Position numbers and translations under genes: made by a program
Notes under the pieces: model-generated
Told to the model about the DNA's origin: nothing
The model's input: the letters and a program-made list of their open reading frames with translations, nothing else
The model's database searches: none
In this document: positions 34,032-43,693 of the stretch, in pieces
Layout: each line of letters opens with the position of its first letter
Numbering within the stretch: position 1 is the stretch's first letter
Source: Candidatus Companilactobacillus pullicola
GTDB taxonomy: Bacteria; Bacillota; Bacilli; Lactobacillales; Lactobacillaceae
DNA: 43,693 nucleotides
Direction: 5' to 3'
Assembly: GCA_019116025.1 (NCBI GenBank)
Contig: DXCM01000038.1
Location: forward strand, 1-43,693

Positions 34032-34763
34032 ATGCCTGATATCAAGTATAAAAGAGTGATTTTAAAAGTTTCTGGAGAAGCCCTAGCCGGTGAGAAAGGC
34101 TTTGGTATTAATCCACCAGTTATTAAAACAATAGCTGAACAAATTAAGAGTGTTCATGATCTAGGAGTTCAAGTTGCCATCGTCTGTGGTGGTGGTAACA
34201 TTTGGCGTGGTGAAACAGGTGCCGAAATGGGAATGGACCGTGCCCAAGCAGATTACATGGGTATGATGGCCACTGTTATGAACGGACTTGCCTTACAAGA
34301 TGGTTTGGAACATATTGGTGTACCAACACGTGTACAAACATCAATCGAAATGCGTCAAGTAGCTGAACCTTACATCAGAAGAAAGGCAATCAGACATCTA
34401 GAAAAGGGTCGTGTTGTTATCTTCGCTGGTGGTACTGGTAATCCTTACTTCTCAACAGATACTACTTCTGTACTTCGTGCCGCTGAAATCGAAGCTGACG
34501 TTATCTTAATGGCTAAGAACAACGTTGACGGTGTTTACTCAGCTGATCCTAAGAAGGACCCTAATGCTAAGAAGTACTCAGAATTAACACAACTTGATAT
34601 TATTAATAAGAATCTTGGAGTTATGGATACAACTGCTTCATCATTGTCAATGGATAATGATATTCCATTGATCGTATTCAACTTGAACAAGGCTGAAAAT
34701 ATTAAGAAGGTTGTTCAAGGAGAAAATATCGGAACAATTATAAAGGGTGGTAATGATGACTAA
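34032..34763 (+). CDS. pyrH: UMP kinase PyrH
   Basis: PyrH phosphorylates UMP to UDP; it is a hexameric amino-acid-kinase-fold enzyme regulated by UTP and GTP. The 243-residue product has [40 protein letters not shown] and [14 protein letters not shown], all UMP kinase motifs. AAAGGAGAG precedes the ATG. It overlaps frr by eight bases, a conserved pairing after tsf. Confidence 0.97.
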   Translation: MPDIKYKRVILKVSGEALAGEKGFGINPPVIKTIAEQIKSVHDLGVQVAIVCGGGNIWRGETGAEMGMDRAQADYMGMMATVMNGLALQDGLEHIGVPTRVQTSIEMRQVAEPYIRRKAIRHLEKGRVVIFAGGTGNPYFSTDTTSVLRAAEIEADVILMAKNNVDGVYSADPKKDPNAKKYSELTQLDIINKNLGVMDTTASSLSMDNDIPLIVFNLNKAENIKKVVQGENIGTIIKGGNDD

Positions 34764-35313
34764 CAAAGCTGTTACAAAAGCACAAGAAAATATGACGAAG
34801 TCAATCGACGTTCTTAGAAAAGAATTAGCTAATATCCGTGCTGGTAAAGCTAATGCTTCAATTTTAAGTAACGTTAAGGTTTCATACTATGGTACTGATG
34901 TGCCATTGAATCAAGTTGCCTCAGTTAACATTCCTGAAGCACGTGTTTTGATGATCACACCTTATGATCAATCATCATTGGATGATATTGAACATGCCAT
35001 TAATTCATCTGATTTAGGATTGAACCCTGCTAACGATGGTAAGGTTATTCGTTTGGTTATCCCACAGCTTACTGGTGAACGCAGAAAAGAGATTGCTAAG
35101 CAAGTAGGTAAAGAAGCTGAAGAGAGCCGTATCGCCGTTAGAAACGTTCGTCGTGAGGCTATGGACGATCTTAAGAAGCAATTAAAGGCCAACGATGTAA
35201 CTGAAGATGAATTCCATGATGTTGAAGATCAAGTTCAAAAGGTTACCGATAAGGCTATCGCAGAAGTTGATAAATTAGCAGCAGAAAAAGAAAAAGAAAT
35301 TACTGAAGGATAA
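34756..35313 (+). CDS. frr: Ribosome recycling factor
   Basis: RRF splits post-termination ribosomes together with EF-G. The ATG at 34756 gives 185 residues, exactly the usual length, with AAAGGGTGG upstream inside pyrH; ATG 34753 and GTG 34747 are in frame but less likely. Signatures are [33 protein letters not shown] and [18 protein letters not shown]. The C-terminal long helices complete the L-shaped fold. uppS follows nine bases later. Confidence 0.96.
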   Translation: MTNKAVTKAQENMTKSIDVLRKELANIRAGKANASILSNVKVSYYGTDVPLNQVASVNIPEARVLMITPYDQSSLDDIEHAINSSDLGLNPANDGKVIRLVIPQLTGERRKEIAKQVGKEAEESRIAVRNVRREAMDDLKKQLKANDVTEDEFHDVEDQVQKVTDKAIAEVDKLAAEKEKEITEG

Positions 35314-35321
35314 TAGTCTTT

Positions 35322-36062
35322 ATGACAGAGAGTAAGAGACAGTTGGATTCAGACATATCAGTTCCTAAGCATATTGCTATTATTATGGACGGTAATGGTC
35401 GTTGGGCTAAGAAAAAGGGCCAACCACGTATTGCTGGGCATAAAGAAGGCATGAATAATGTTAAGACAATTGCTACAGCAGCAAGTCATCTTGGCGTTAA
35501 AGTCTTGAGTTTGTATGCTTTTTCTACTGAGAATTGGAGTCGACCTAGTAAAGAGGTCAACTTCCTAATGAAGTTACCAGTAGATTTTTTCGGAACTTTT
35601 ATGCCGGATTTAATTAAAGAAAATATTCGAGTGTTCGTAACCGGATTTACTGATCACTTACCTGAAAAAACCAGAAAAGTAGTTTTAAAAGCAGTTGAGG
35701 ATACTAAGGGTAATACTGGAATGATCCTCAATTTTGCTTTTAATTACGGTGGCCGAGCTGAAATTGTTAATGCTGCTAAAAATTTGGCAATTGAGGCTGC
35801 CAGTGGTTCAATAGATCCAAGTGATATTGACGATGCCATGTTTGCAGATCATTTGTTGACTAATCATTTAAAAGATTTGGCTGATCCTGATTTGTTGATC
35901 AGAACTAGTGGTGAAGAGCGAATTTCTAATTTTATGCTCTGGCAATTAGCTTATACAGAAATGATCTTTGACGATAGTTACTGGCCCGATTTCACGGTTG
36001 ATGATTTGGTTGAGGATATTAAAGAATTTGACAGAAGAGATCGTCGTTACGGGTCTGTTTAG
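35322..36062 (+). CDS. uppS: Isoprenyl (undecaprenyl) diphosphate synthase
   Basis: UppS makes the C55 lipid carrier for cell-wall synthesis from farnesyl and isopentenyl diphosphates. The 246-residue cis-prenyltransferase has HIAIIMDGNGRWAKKKGQPRIAGHKEGM (catalytic Asp in MDGNGRW), LYAFSTENWSRP and LIRTSGEERISNFMLWQ. The length is typical. No strong ribosome binding site is seen before ATG 35322, so coupling to frr is likely. cdsA follows 15 bases after the stop. Confidence 0.96.
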   Translation: MTESKRQLDSDISVPKHIAIIMDGNGRWAKKKGQPRIAGHKEGMNNVKTIATAASHLGVKVLSLYAFSTENWSRPSKEVNFLMKLPVDFFGTFMPDLIKENIRVFVTGFTDHLPEKTRKVVLKAVEDTKGNTGMILNFAFNYGGRAEIVNAAKNLAIEAASGSIDPSDIDDAMFADHLLTNHLKDLADPDLLIRTSGEERISNFMLWQLAYTEMIFDDSYWPDFTVDDLVEDIKEFDRRDRRYGSV

Positions 36063-36076
36063 TTTGGGGGAAAATT

Positions 36077-36871
36077 ATGAAACAACGTGTTATTACTGCC
36101 GTTATTGCACTAGCAATCTTTATTCCCATATTGCTTGCTGGTGGAGTTTGGTTAGAAGTTGCAGCTGCAGCACTAGCCGCAGTCGGTGTTTTTGAAATTT
36201 ATATTATGCGTAAACGTATCATCGTTTCCGTCGACTTTTTAGTAACTATCTTAGGAACGTTAGCATTAGTAGTTCCTAACGGATTTTACCGTGGATGGTT
36301 CCCAAAGAGTTTCTCAAGATTGGATTTATTCTACGTCTTTGCGGTAATCTTGTTGATTATTACAGTATTGACAAAGAACAAATTTAATTTTGAAGATGCA
36401 GCTGTTTCAGTAGTTTCAATGTTGTACATTGGTACAGGATTCCACTATTTGGCTGCTGTAAGAAATTCAAACGCTGGTTTAGGTTTATTGATGTATGCCT
36501 TAATAGTTGTTTGGTCAACAGATATCTTTGCTTATACTTTCGGTAGAAAGATTGGTAAGCACAAGTTATGGCCTGCTATCAGTCCTAACAAGACTTGGGA
36601 AGGAACAATTGCCGGTATTGTTATGGCTTTGATCCTTTCAGGCGTTTACATGTACTTTGTGCCACAAGAGTACTCAATGACAACAATGTTGATGATTGCC
36701 TTTGTTCTATCAATCATGGGACAAATGGGCGATTTGATTGAATCAGCTTATAAGAGATATTACAAAGTTAAAGATTCAGGAAATATTTTACCAGGACATG
36801 GTGGAATTTTAGATCGATTCGATAGTATGCTGATCGTACTACCGTTGTTACACATATTCGCTTTAGTCTAA
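36077..36871 (+). CDS. cdsA: Phosphatidate cytidylyltransferase CdsA
   Basis: CdsA makes CDP-diacylglycerol from phosphatidic acid and CTP in the membrane. The 264-residue protein has about seven to eight hydrophobic segments. Near the C-terminus is the family signature with KDSGNILPGHGGILDRFDS, preceded by ISPNKTWEGTIAGI. GGGGG stands before the ATG. It lies between uppS and rseP, the conserved envelope cluster of Firmicutes. Confidence 0.96.
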   Translation: MKQRVITAVIALAIFIPILLAGGVWLEVAAAALAAVGVFEIYIMRKRIIVSVDFLVTILGTLALVVPNGFYRGWFPKSFSRLDLFYVFAVILLIITVLTKNKFNFEDAAVSVVSMLYIGTGFHYLAAVRNSNAGLGLLMYALIVVWSTDIFAYTFGRKIGKHKLWPAISPNKTWEGTIAGIVMALILSGVYMYFVPQEYSMTTMLMIAFVLSIMGQMGDLIESAYKRYYKVKDSGNILPGHGGILDRFDSMLIVLPLLHIFALV

Positions 36872-36890
36872 GCATCTCGTGGAGGTTAAA

Positions 36891-38153
36891 ATGACCGCGA
36901 TAATTACATTTATAATCGTTTTTGGGATATTAGTTATTGTCCATGAATTTGGACATTATTATGCTGCAAAAAAATCAGGGATTTTAGTTCGTGAGTTTTC
37001 TGTAGGGATGGGTCCAAAAATTGTCGCTTATCGTAAGAACCATACGACATACACTTTAAGACTATTGCCTTTAGGTGGTTATGTACGTATGGCTGGCGCT
37101 CAGGAAGATGATTCTGATATTCAACCAGGAACGATGGCGTCTTTAGTTTTAAATGATCAAGATAAAGTAATAAAAATAATAACTTCCAGTAAGGTTTATG
37201 ATGCAAATGCGGTCCCCGTTCAAATTTCTAAGTCAGACTTAGTTGATGACTTGGTGATTGAAGGGTATGAAAATGGCGATGAGACAGTCGTTAAGGAGTA
37301 TTCAGTTGATCATGATGCAACCATTGTTGAAGAAGACGGTACTGAGGTTCAAATCGCACCACGCGATGTTCAACTTCAGTCCGTTTCTGTTTGGAAGCGA
37401 ATGATTACTAATTTTGCTGGTCCATTCAATAATTTCGTTTTGGCAGTCTTGGCTGCTATTTTAGCTGCTTTCATGATGAATGGTGTTGCCACTAATCAAT
37501 TGGGACATATTGAAAAAAATTCAGTTGCTCAACAAGCAGGTCTAAAAGTAAACGATACGATTGTTAGCGTTAATGGCAAAAAAACTGGGTCATGGACTGC
37601 TTTATCAACCAATATTCAAAATAACCCTGGTAAGAAAGTTACTTTAAAAGTTGAATCAAATAAAAAACTTAAAACAATTAAATTAACTCCTAAAACTGTT
37701 AAATCACAAGGCCAAAGTTACGGTCTAATTGGGATTATGCCAAAAACTGATTCTAGCGTCTGGGCTAAGATCAAATATGGCTTTTCATACAGTTGGGGAA
37801 CGACCGTCATGGTTTTCCATGCATTAGGTAAGATGGTGTCTGGTGGATTTAATATTAATCAGTTATCAGGACCAGTTGGTATTTATTCGATGACCTCACA
37901 AGTAGCGTCACAGGGTCTGGTTAATATTATTTTATTTACTTCAATGCTATCGATGAACCTAGGTATTGTTAATTTGATTCCAATTCCAGCCTTAGATGGT
38001 GGAAAAATTTTATTAAATATCGTTGAAGCAATCAGAAGAAAACCAATTCCAGAACAGTATGAAACTGTCATCACCTTAATTGGTGTCGGAATCTTGGTTT
38101 TATTGATGATTGCTGTTACATGGAATGATATTCAGCGCTTCTTTATAAAATAG
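36891..38153 (+). CDS. rseP: Site-2 intramembrane metalloprotease RseP/RasP (Eep)
   Basis: This zinc protease cuts membrane-spanning segments, such as anti-sigma factors and signal or pheromone peptides (Eep in enterococci, RasP in Bacillus). The 420-residue protein has HEFGH at residues 18-22 within the first transmembrane helix. A PDZ domain at about 190-280 includes VAQQAGLKVNDTIVSVNG. The second metal site is NLIPIPALDGGK (Asp369). Hydrophobic segments at both ends fit four membrane spans. The ATG at 36891 is preceded by GTGGAGG. proS follows after 12 bases. Confidence 0.95.
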   Translation: MTAIITFIIVFGILVIVHEFGHYYAAKKSGILVREFSVGMGPKIVAYRKNHTTYTLRLLPLGGYVRMAGAQEDDSDIQPGTMASLVLNDQDKVIKIITSSKVYDANAVPVQISKSDLVDDLVIEGYENGDETVVKEYSVDHDATIVEEDGTEVQIAPRDVQLQSVSVWKRMITNFAGPFNNFVLAVLAAILAAFMMNGVATNQLGHIEKNSVAQQAGLKVNDTIVSVNGKKTGSWTALSTNIQNNPGKKVTLKVESNKKLKTIKLTPKTVKSQGQSYGLIGIMPKTDSSVWAKIKYGFSYSWGTTVMVFHALGKMVSGGFNINQLSGPVGIYSMTSQVASQGLVNIILFTSMLSMNLGIVNLIPIPALDGGKILLNIVEAIRRKPIPEQYETVITLIGVGILVLLMIAVTWNDIQRFFIK

Positions 38154-38165
38154 GGGGATAAGAAC

Positions 38166-39872
38166 TTGAAACAATCAAAATTATATATTCCAACACTGAA
38201 GCAGACTCCTTCAGATGCTGAGGCTGTCAGTCATCAGTTGATGTTAAGAGCCGGCTACATCAGACAGGTTTCCGCAGGGGTATATGCATACTTGCCATTA
38301 GCTTGGTCAGTTATTCAAAGAATTGAAAACATTATTCGTAAAGAAATGGAAAAAATTGATGTCGTAGAAATGCGCATGCCAGCAATTTTACCTGCTGATC
38401 TTTGGAAAGAAAGTGGCCGTTATGAAACTTATGGCGATAATCTTTTCAAATTCAAGGATCGTCACGAACGTGATTTCATCTTGGGACCAACTCATGAGGA
38501 AACATTTACAAGTGTTGTAAAAGAAAGTTTGAATAGTTACAAGAAGTTACCTCTTGTTTTATATCAAATGCAAATGAAGTATCGTGATGAAGATCGTCCT
38601 CGTAATGGTCTATTGCGTGGCCGTGAATTTATCATGAAAGATGCATATTCATTCACAGCTAACAAAGAACAACTTGATGTTATCTTTAATCAAATGGAAC
38701 AAGCTTACCGTAATATTTTTGATATTTGTGGTTTAAATTACCGCGCTATTATCGGTGATGCTGGTGCCATGGGTGGTACTGATTCAAAGGAATTCTCCGC
38801 TATTGCTGGAATCGGTGAAGACACAATTGCCTATTCAGATGACAGTGATTACTCAGCTAACCTTGAAATGGCTGCAAGTAAGATGGAAGAGAATTTAGTT
38901 GAAGATAAGAAAGAAGCAGAAGTTGTTGATACACCAAATGTACATACAATCGATGCTTTGGCAGAACTTCTAAAAGTTGAATCATCAAGAATTATGAAGG
39001 CTGTTGCCTACATGGCTGATGATGAACCAGTTATGGTCATGATTCGTGGTGATTACGATGTCAATGACGTTAAATTGAAGAATTACTTGGGTGCTGACTT
39101 CTTACGTGAGGCAACTCCTGAAGAAGTTAAGGATGAATTTGGCAGTGTACCTGGATTTATCGGACCTAAGGGGATCAACGATAAAGTTAAAGTACTTTAC
39201 GATAGTTCCTTAGTTGGTTTGATGAACTTTGTCGTTGGCTTAAATAAAGCTGACGTTCACTTGTTCAATGCTAACTTTGAAGATATTGTTGACGAAACAC
39301 CAGAATTTAGAGATTTCCGTGTTATCAAGGAAGGTGAAGTTTCACCCGATGGCCATGGTCATATCAAGTTCACACGTGGTATCGAAATTGGTCATATCTT
39401 TAAGTTAGGTACTAAATTCTCAAAAGCACTTGGTGCTAACTTCTTGGATGAAAATGGTAAATCTAATCCATTGATCATGGGAAGTTATGGTATTGGTATT
39501 TCACGTCTATTGACAGCCATCATCGAACAACACTGTGATGAGAATGGTATTATCTGGCCAGTTAGCTTGGCACCATATCAAGTTCATGTTGTTCCTATCA
39601 AGTACAACAACGACGTTCAAGGCAAATTGAGTGACGAAATTGTTGAATTGTTGCAAAATGAAGGTTATGACGTCTTGCTTGACGATCGTAAAGAACGTCC
39701 CGGTGTTAAATTTGCTGACTCAGATCTAATTGGTATTCCTATTAGAATCACTGTTGGTAAAAAAGCTGGCGATGGAATTGTTGAACTAAAGATCAGAAGT
39801 ACTGGTGAAACAATTGAAGTAAGTAAAGATGAATTAGTAAATTCAGTAAAAATATTGCTTAAGAATCAGTAA
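38166..39872 (+). CDS. proS: Prolyl-tRNA synthetase
   Basis: ProRS charges tRNA-Pro. The 568-residue length and the large insertion between class II motifs 2 and 3 (about residues 230-390) mark the bacterial type with an editing domain. Seen are [34 protein letters not shown] (motif 2), [18 protein letters not shown] (motif 3) and a C-terminal anticodon-binding domain. The start is a TTG at 38166 preceded by AGGGGGA. It sits between rseP and polC, the usual Firmicutes order. Confidence 0.97.
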   Translation: MKQSKLYIPTLKQTPSDAEAVSHQLMLRAGYIRQVSAGVYAYLPLAWSVIQRIENIIRKEMEKIDVVEMRMPAILPADLWKESGRYETYGDNLFKFKDRHERDFILGPTHEETFTSVVKESLNSYKKLPLVLYQMQMKYRDEDRPRNGLLRGREFIMKDAYSFTANKEQLDVIFNQMEQAYRNIFDICGLNYRAIIGDAGAMGGTDSKEFSAIAGIGEDTIAYSDDSDYSANLEMAASKMEENLVEDKKEAEVVDTPNVHTIDALAELLKVESSRIMKAVAYMADDEPVMVMIRGDYDVNDVKLKNYLGADFLREATPEEVKDEFGSVPGFIGPKGINDKVKVLYDSSLVGLMNFVVGLNKADVHLFNANFEDIVDETPEFRDFRVIKEGEVSPDGHGHIKFTRGIEIGHIFKLGTKFSKALGANFLDENGKSNPLIMGSYGIGISRLLTAIIEQHCDENGIIWPVSLAPYQVHVVPIKYNNDVQGKLSDEIVELLQNEGYDVLLDDRKERPGVKFADSDLIGIPIRITVGKKAGDGIVELKIRSTGETIEVSKDELVNSVKILLKNQ

Positions 39873-39874
39873 TG

Positions 39875-39899
39875 AGGCTTAGGCCTTTTTTTATTTTTT
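39875..39899 (+). terminator. Weak terminator between proS and polC
   Basis: AGGC (39875-39878) pairs with GCCT (39883-39886), followed by a long T-rich tract. The stem is only four base pairs, so termination is likely partial. Confidence 0.35.
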
Positions 39900-39911
39900 G
39901 AAGGAAAGAAT

Positions 39912-42900
39912 ATGTCAGACACAAAACAACTTTTTGAAATTTTAGTTAAACAAATCAAATTAGATAGCTTATTGCCATCTAATGATGCGTTTATCGATGG
40001 AAAATTAAATAAACTTGAAGTTCATAAGAACAGTAAACGCTGGACATTCTTTTTTGAATTTAAACGCGTATTGCCATTCAATGATTTCATGACTTTTGTT
40101 AAAGCCTTGAAAGCTAGTTTTGATGGAATCGCCCAAATTGATTTTGAAATCAAAACGACGGATTCAGAATTATCTGAAAAAGATATTAAAGATTATTGGA
40201 ATTATGTTTTGAATGATTGCAACGTTGAGTCGCCGATGGTTCTAGATAAGATCAGTCAGACGCCACCTCATGTTGAGAATGGACAAGTCTTTTTAGATGT
40301 TTCTAATAGTTTTATGGCTGATTTTGTTGATGGAAAACTCATTGATGGACTTCAGTCAGAATATAGTAGTCTAGGTTTTCCTGATTTTAGAATTAGAACT
40401 AACGTTGACAAGGCCAAGTATCAAGAAAAGGCTGAGGCGATGAAAGCTGCTAATGCTGAAAAAACTAAGCAATTTCAAGCTAAGGCTAAAGAAGCTAGTG
40501 AAAAGAAGGCGGCTAAACCTGTTGGTAATGTCTCCAAGGTAGGACGTAAGATTCCTGATGATCAAGAAATTACGCAAATGGTCGACATTATTGAAGAAGA
40601 TCGTAACAAAGTTGTTGAAGGTTACGTGTTTGATATTGATGTTCGTAAGTTGAAATCAGGACGTTCGCTCTTGATTATGAAGGTTACTGACTATACTTCA
40701 TCGTTCAGTATCAAAAAATTCTCTAATGGTGAAGATGATGAAAACTTCTTTGCAGCATTAGATCAAGGTTCTTGGATCAGAGTCCGTGGTAATGTTCAGG
40801 AGGATAATTTCTCACGTGAACTAGTTATCATGGCCAATGATATCAATGTGATCAAACATGAGATGCGTAAAGATACCGCTGAAGATGAGAACAAACGGAT
40901 CGAATTACATGCTCATACCAACATGAGTCAGATGGATGCGATTCCTAGTGCAACTGATTTAATCAAACGAGCTAGTGATTGGGGACAAACAGGTATTGCT
41001 ATTACCGATCATCGTGCTTTACAGGCCTTCCCAGAAGCATACAATGCTGGGAAAAAATTTGGCGTCAAGATTGCTTACGGTGTTGAGGTCGACCTAGTCG
41101 ATGAAGGCAATCCAATTGCTTATAATTTACGAGATCAAGTGTTAGATGGTTCTGAATATGTAATCTTTGATACCGAGACTACTGGACTTTCGGCCGTTTA
41201 CGATTCGATCATCGAAATTGGTGCTACTAAGATGAAGAATGGCGAAGTGATCGATAGATTCGACAAATTTATCAATCCTGGTCATCCCTTGTCTGAAGTA
41301 ACCACGAATTTGACTAGTATTACTACTGAGATGGTTCAAGATGCTCCTGATGAAACGGTTATTATTGGCGAATTTATGGACTTTATCGGTGATGATATTC
41401 TAGTTGGTCATAACGTTACTTTCGATATGGGCTTTATGAATGCTGCTTTAACAAGAATGGGACGTCCAAGATTATCAATGCCAGTTATTGATACTTTGGA
41501 AATGTCAAGAACACTTCACTCTGAATACCGTAATCACAAGTTGGATTCTCTAGCCAAACGTTATCATATTGTCTTGGAACATCACCATAGAGCTGATTCT
41601 GATGCTGAAACAACTGGTTACTTGATGTACAAGTTGTTCGATGAATTGGAAGATAAGTTTGGAACAAGAAACGTTAATCAATTAAATGATCACGTTGGTG
41701 GTGAGGAAGCCTACAAACAGGCTCGTCCAAGTCACGCTGTCCTCTTGGCTAAAACTCAAGCTGGATTGAAGAATATGTTTAAAATTGTTTCTTATTCAAT
41801 GACACGTTACTTCTATCGAACGGCTCGTGTACCAAGAAGATTGTTGAATAAGTATCGTGAAGGAATAATTGTTGGTTCTGCTTGTGAAAATGGTGAAGTC
41901 TTTACTAGCATGATGCAAAAAGGTTATGACGATACTCGTGAATTAGCACAGTATTATGATTACCTAGAAGTTATGCCTCAAACGTTATATCAACATCTAA
42001 TTGATATTAAAATTATTAAAGATGAAGATGCTTTGCAGGAAATCATCAAGAACATTGTCAAATTAGGTAAAGAATTGAATAAACCTGTTGTTGCAACAGG
42101 GGATGTCCACTACCTTGATCCACATGATAAAGTTTATCGAGATATTGTTATCAAAGCTGTAAAGAGTAATGCTTTAGCTCGTCGACCAGAATTGCCTGAT
42201 GTGCAGTTTAGAACGACTAATGAAATGTTTGATGAGTTCGATTACTTGGATCAACAAACAGAACAAGAGATCATCGTTGATAATCCTAAGAAAATTATGG
42301 ATTCAATAGATGAGATTTCTCCAGTTAAAGATAAGCTCTACACTCCAAAGATGGAGGGGGCCGAAGATGAAATTCGTAGTTTAACAATGAATAAGGCCCA
42401 TGAACTTTATGGTGATCCTTTGCCAGAATTAGTTCAAAAACGTATGGATCGCGAGTTAAAGAGTATTATCGGAAATGGTTTCTCTGTTATTTACTTAATT
42501 GCTCAACGTCTAGTTTATAAATCTAACAAAGATGGATATTTGGTTGGTTCCCGTGGTTCTGTTGGATCTAGTTTCGTTGCCACGATGACTGGTATTACCG
42601 AAGTTAATCCTTTGCCACCACATTATCGTTGTCCTAATTGTAAGTACTCTGAATTCTTTACTAAAGGTGAAGTTGGTTCAGGATATGATCTACCCGATAA
42701 GGATTGTCCTAAATGTGGTACTGATATGAAAAAGGATGGTCAGGATATTCCGTTTGAAACTTTCTTAGGTTTCAAGGGTGATAAGGTTCCTGATATTGAT
42801 TTGAACTTCTCTGGTGACTACCAACCAGTAGCCCATAACTATACCAAAGTATTGTTTGGGGAAGATCACGTATTTAGAGCTGGTACTATTGGTACAATTG

Positions 42901-43693
42901 CGGATCGAACAGCTTTCGGTTATGTTAAAAATTATGAAGAGTTAACTGGGCAGAATTTCAGAAACGCTGAAGAAGAACGTTTGGCAATGGGGTCAACTGG
43001 TGTAAAGAGAACTACTGGTCAACATCCGGCTGGTATCATTGTTGTGCCCGATTATATGGATATTTTTGATTTCACTCCAATTCAGTATCCGGCCGACGAT
43101 CAAACAGCACTCTGGAAGACCACCCACTTTGATTTCCATTCAATCCATGATAATATCTTAAAACTAGATATTCTGGGACATGATGATCCCACGATGATTC
43201 GTATGCTACAAGATTTATCAGGAATTGATCCTAAGACTTTGCCAGTTAAAGATCCTGGGGTCATGGAATTATTTAGAGGAACTGATTCTTTAAACGTTAC
43301 ACCTGAACAGATCTTTTCTAAAACTGGTACTTTGGGTGTACCTGAGTTCGGTACTCGATTCGTTCGTGGTATGTTGGAAAAAACACATCCAACGACTTTC
43401 GCCGAATTGCTACAAATTTCAGGACTATCACATGGTACTGATGTGTGGTTGGGTAATGCCGAAGAATTGATCGACAAGGGCATCGTTACTCTGAAGGATG
43501 TTATTGGTTGTCGTGATAATATCATGATGGATTTGATTCACTATGGTATGGATTCACAGATGGCTTTCCAAATTATGGAGCATGTTCGTAAAGGACGTGG
43601 TATTCCTGATGATTGGAAACAAGCCATGAAAGATGCCGATGTTCCTGATTGGTATATTGATTCTTGTTTGAAGATCAAGTATATGTTCCCAAG
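39912..43693 (+). CDS. polC: DNA polymerase III PolC-type alpha subunit (partial, 3' end outside window)
   Basis: PolC is the replicative DNA polymerase of low-GC Gram-positives, with built-in 3'-5' proofreading. About 1260 of roughly 1440 codons are present and the frame is open to the window edge. In order: an N-terminal domain with an OB fold, a PHP domain starting at [16 protein letters not shown] (about residue 332), an inserted DnaQ-type exonuclease with FDTETTG (Asp420) and [12 protein letters not shown], and the second PHP half. The polymerase core follows with SRGSVGSS, a zinc site CPNC...CPKC (Cys907 onward) and the catalytic aspartates in [10 protein letters not shown] (961 and 963). 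AAGGAAAG precedes the ATG. The C-terminal end lies downstream of 43693. Confidence 0.96.
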   Translation, partial: MSDTKQLFEILVKQIKLDSLLPSNDAFIDGKLNKLEVHKNSKRWTFFFEFKRVLPFNDFMTFVKALKASFDGIAQIDFEIKTTDSELSEKDIKDYWNYVLNDCNVESPMVLDKISQTPPHVENGQVFLDVSNSFMADFVDGKLIDGLQSEYSSLGFPDFRIRTNVDKAKYQEKAEAMKAANAEKTKQFQAKAKEASEKKAAKPVGNVSKVGRKIPDDQEITQMVDIIEEDRNKVVEGYVFDIDVRKLKSGRSLLIMKVTDYTSSFSIKKFSNGEDDENFFAALDQGSWIRVRGNVQEDNFSRELVIMANDINVIKHEMRKDTAEDENKRIELHAHTNMSQMDAIPSATDLIKRASDWGQTGIAITDHRALQAFPEAYNAGKKFGVKIAYGVEVDLVDEGNPIAYNLRDQVLDGSEYVIFDTETTGLSAVYDSIIEIGATKMKNGEVIDRFDKFINPGHPLSEVTTNLTSITTEMVQDAPDETVIIGEFMDFIGDDILVGHNVTFDMGFMNAALTRMGRPRLSMPVIDTLEMSRTLHSEYRNHKLDSLAKRYHIVLEHHHRADSDAETTGYLMYKLFDELEDKFGTRNVNQLNDHVGGEEAYKQARPSHAVLLAKTQAGLKNMFKIVSYSMTRYFYRTARVPRRLLNKYREGIIVGSACENGEVFTSMMQKGYDDTRELAQYYDYLEVMPQTLYQHLIDIKIIKDEDALQEIIKNIVKLGKELNKPVVATGDVHYLDPHDKVYRDIVIKAVKSNALARRPELPDVQFRTTNEMFDEFDYLDQQTEQEIIVDNPKKIMDSIDEISPVKDKLYTPKMEGAEDEIRSLTMNKAHELYGDPLPELVQKRMDRELKSIIGNGFSVIYLIAQRLVYKSNKDGYLVGSRGSVGSSFVATMTGITEVNPLPPHYRCPNCKYSEFFTKGEVGSGYDLPDKDCPKCGTDMKKDGQDIPFETFLGFKGDKVPDIDLNFSGDYQPVAHNYTKVLFGEDHVFRAGTIGTIADRTAFGYVKNYEELTGQNFRNAEEERLAMGSTGVKRTTGQHPAGIIVVPDYMDIFDFTPIQYPADDQTALWKTTHFDFHSIHDNILKLDILGHDDPTMIRMLQDLSGIDPKTLPVKDPGVMELFRGTDSLNVTPEQIFSKTGTLGVPEFGTRFVRGMLEKTHPTTFAELLQISGLSHGTDVWLGNAEELIDKGIVTLKDVIGCRDNIMMDLIHYGMDSQMAFQIMEHVRKGRGIPDDWKQAMKDADVPDWYIDSCLKIKYMFP

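Overview
The window is a low-GC Firmicutes chromosome segment. Its gene order (fakA-recG-plsX-acpP-rnc-smc-ftsY-ylxM-ffh-rpsP-rimM-trmD-rplS, lexA/ynzC/yneF, one long pur operon, rpsB-tsf-pyrH-frr-uppS-cdsA-rseP-proS-polC) is that of Lactobacillaceae. Companilactobacillus (the old L. farciminis/alimentarius group) is my best guess, from recall of similar proteins and not from any search. Nearly all of the sequence is core housekeeping. The unexplained material sits in the intergenic gaps.

Layout. (1) 1-5730: rpmB (minus strand, cut by the window edge), yloU and fakA (fatty-acid kinase), recG, then plsX and acpP of phospholipid and fatty-acid synthesis. (2) 5731-6283: a 550-base gene-free gap that looks like a large structured RNA, with an 11-bp closing stem, internal hairpins, a pseudoknot-like module and an intrinsic terminator. 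I do not recognise its family. (3) 6284-13818: rnc, smc, ftsY, ylxM, ffh, i.e. RNase III, chromosome condensation and the signal recognition particle pathway. (4) 13819-14040: a GC-richer folded element, then a strong terminator whose 3' arm carries the -35 of the next promoter. (5) 14072-16120: rpsP-rimM-trmD-rplS, for ribosome and tRNA maturation; rplS has its own promoter. (6) 16199-18166: a histidine phosphatase and lexA on the minus strand, divergent from ynzC and yneF across an SOS box. (7) 18248-29727: PurBoxes, promoter, the eleven-gene operon purEKCSQLFMNHD (PRPP to IMP, all but the purB step), and its terminator. (8) 29728-30304: a non-coding gap with three degenerate 28-nt repeats at 61-63-nt spacing that resemble a decayed type I-E CRISPR array, then a very long hairpin and a perfect palindromic terminator. 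(9) 30305-31996: a PlsC-like acyltransferase (minus), a TrmN6-like methyltransferase and a small GIY-YIG protein. (10) 31988-43693: rpsB with a nested-stem leader, tsf, pyrH, frr, uppS, cdsA, rseP, proS and the first ~1260 codons of polC, cut by the window end.

Several starts were moved downstream of the longest reading frame because a Shine-Dalgarno sequence and family length favour it: fakA, rnc, ftsY, ylxM, rpsP, rplS, ynzC, purE, purK, purS, purF, purM, rpsB, frr and rseP. The most novel candidates are the acpP-rnc RNA, the ffh-rpsP element and the small orphan CRISPR-like array. All three are read by eye and need a covariance or homology search.
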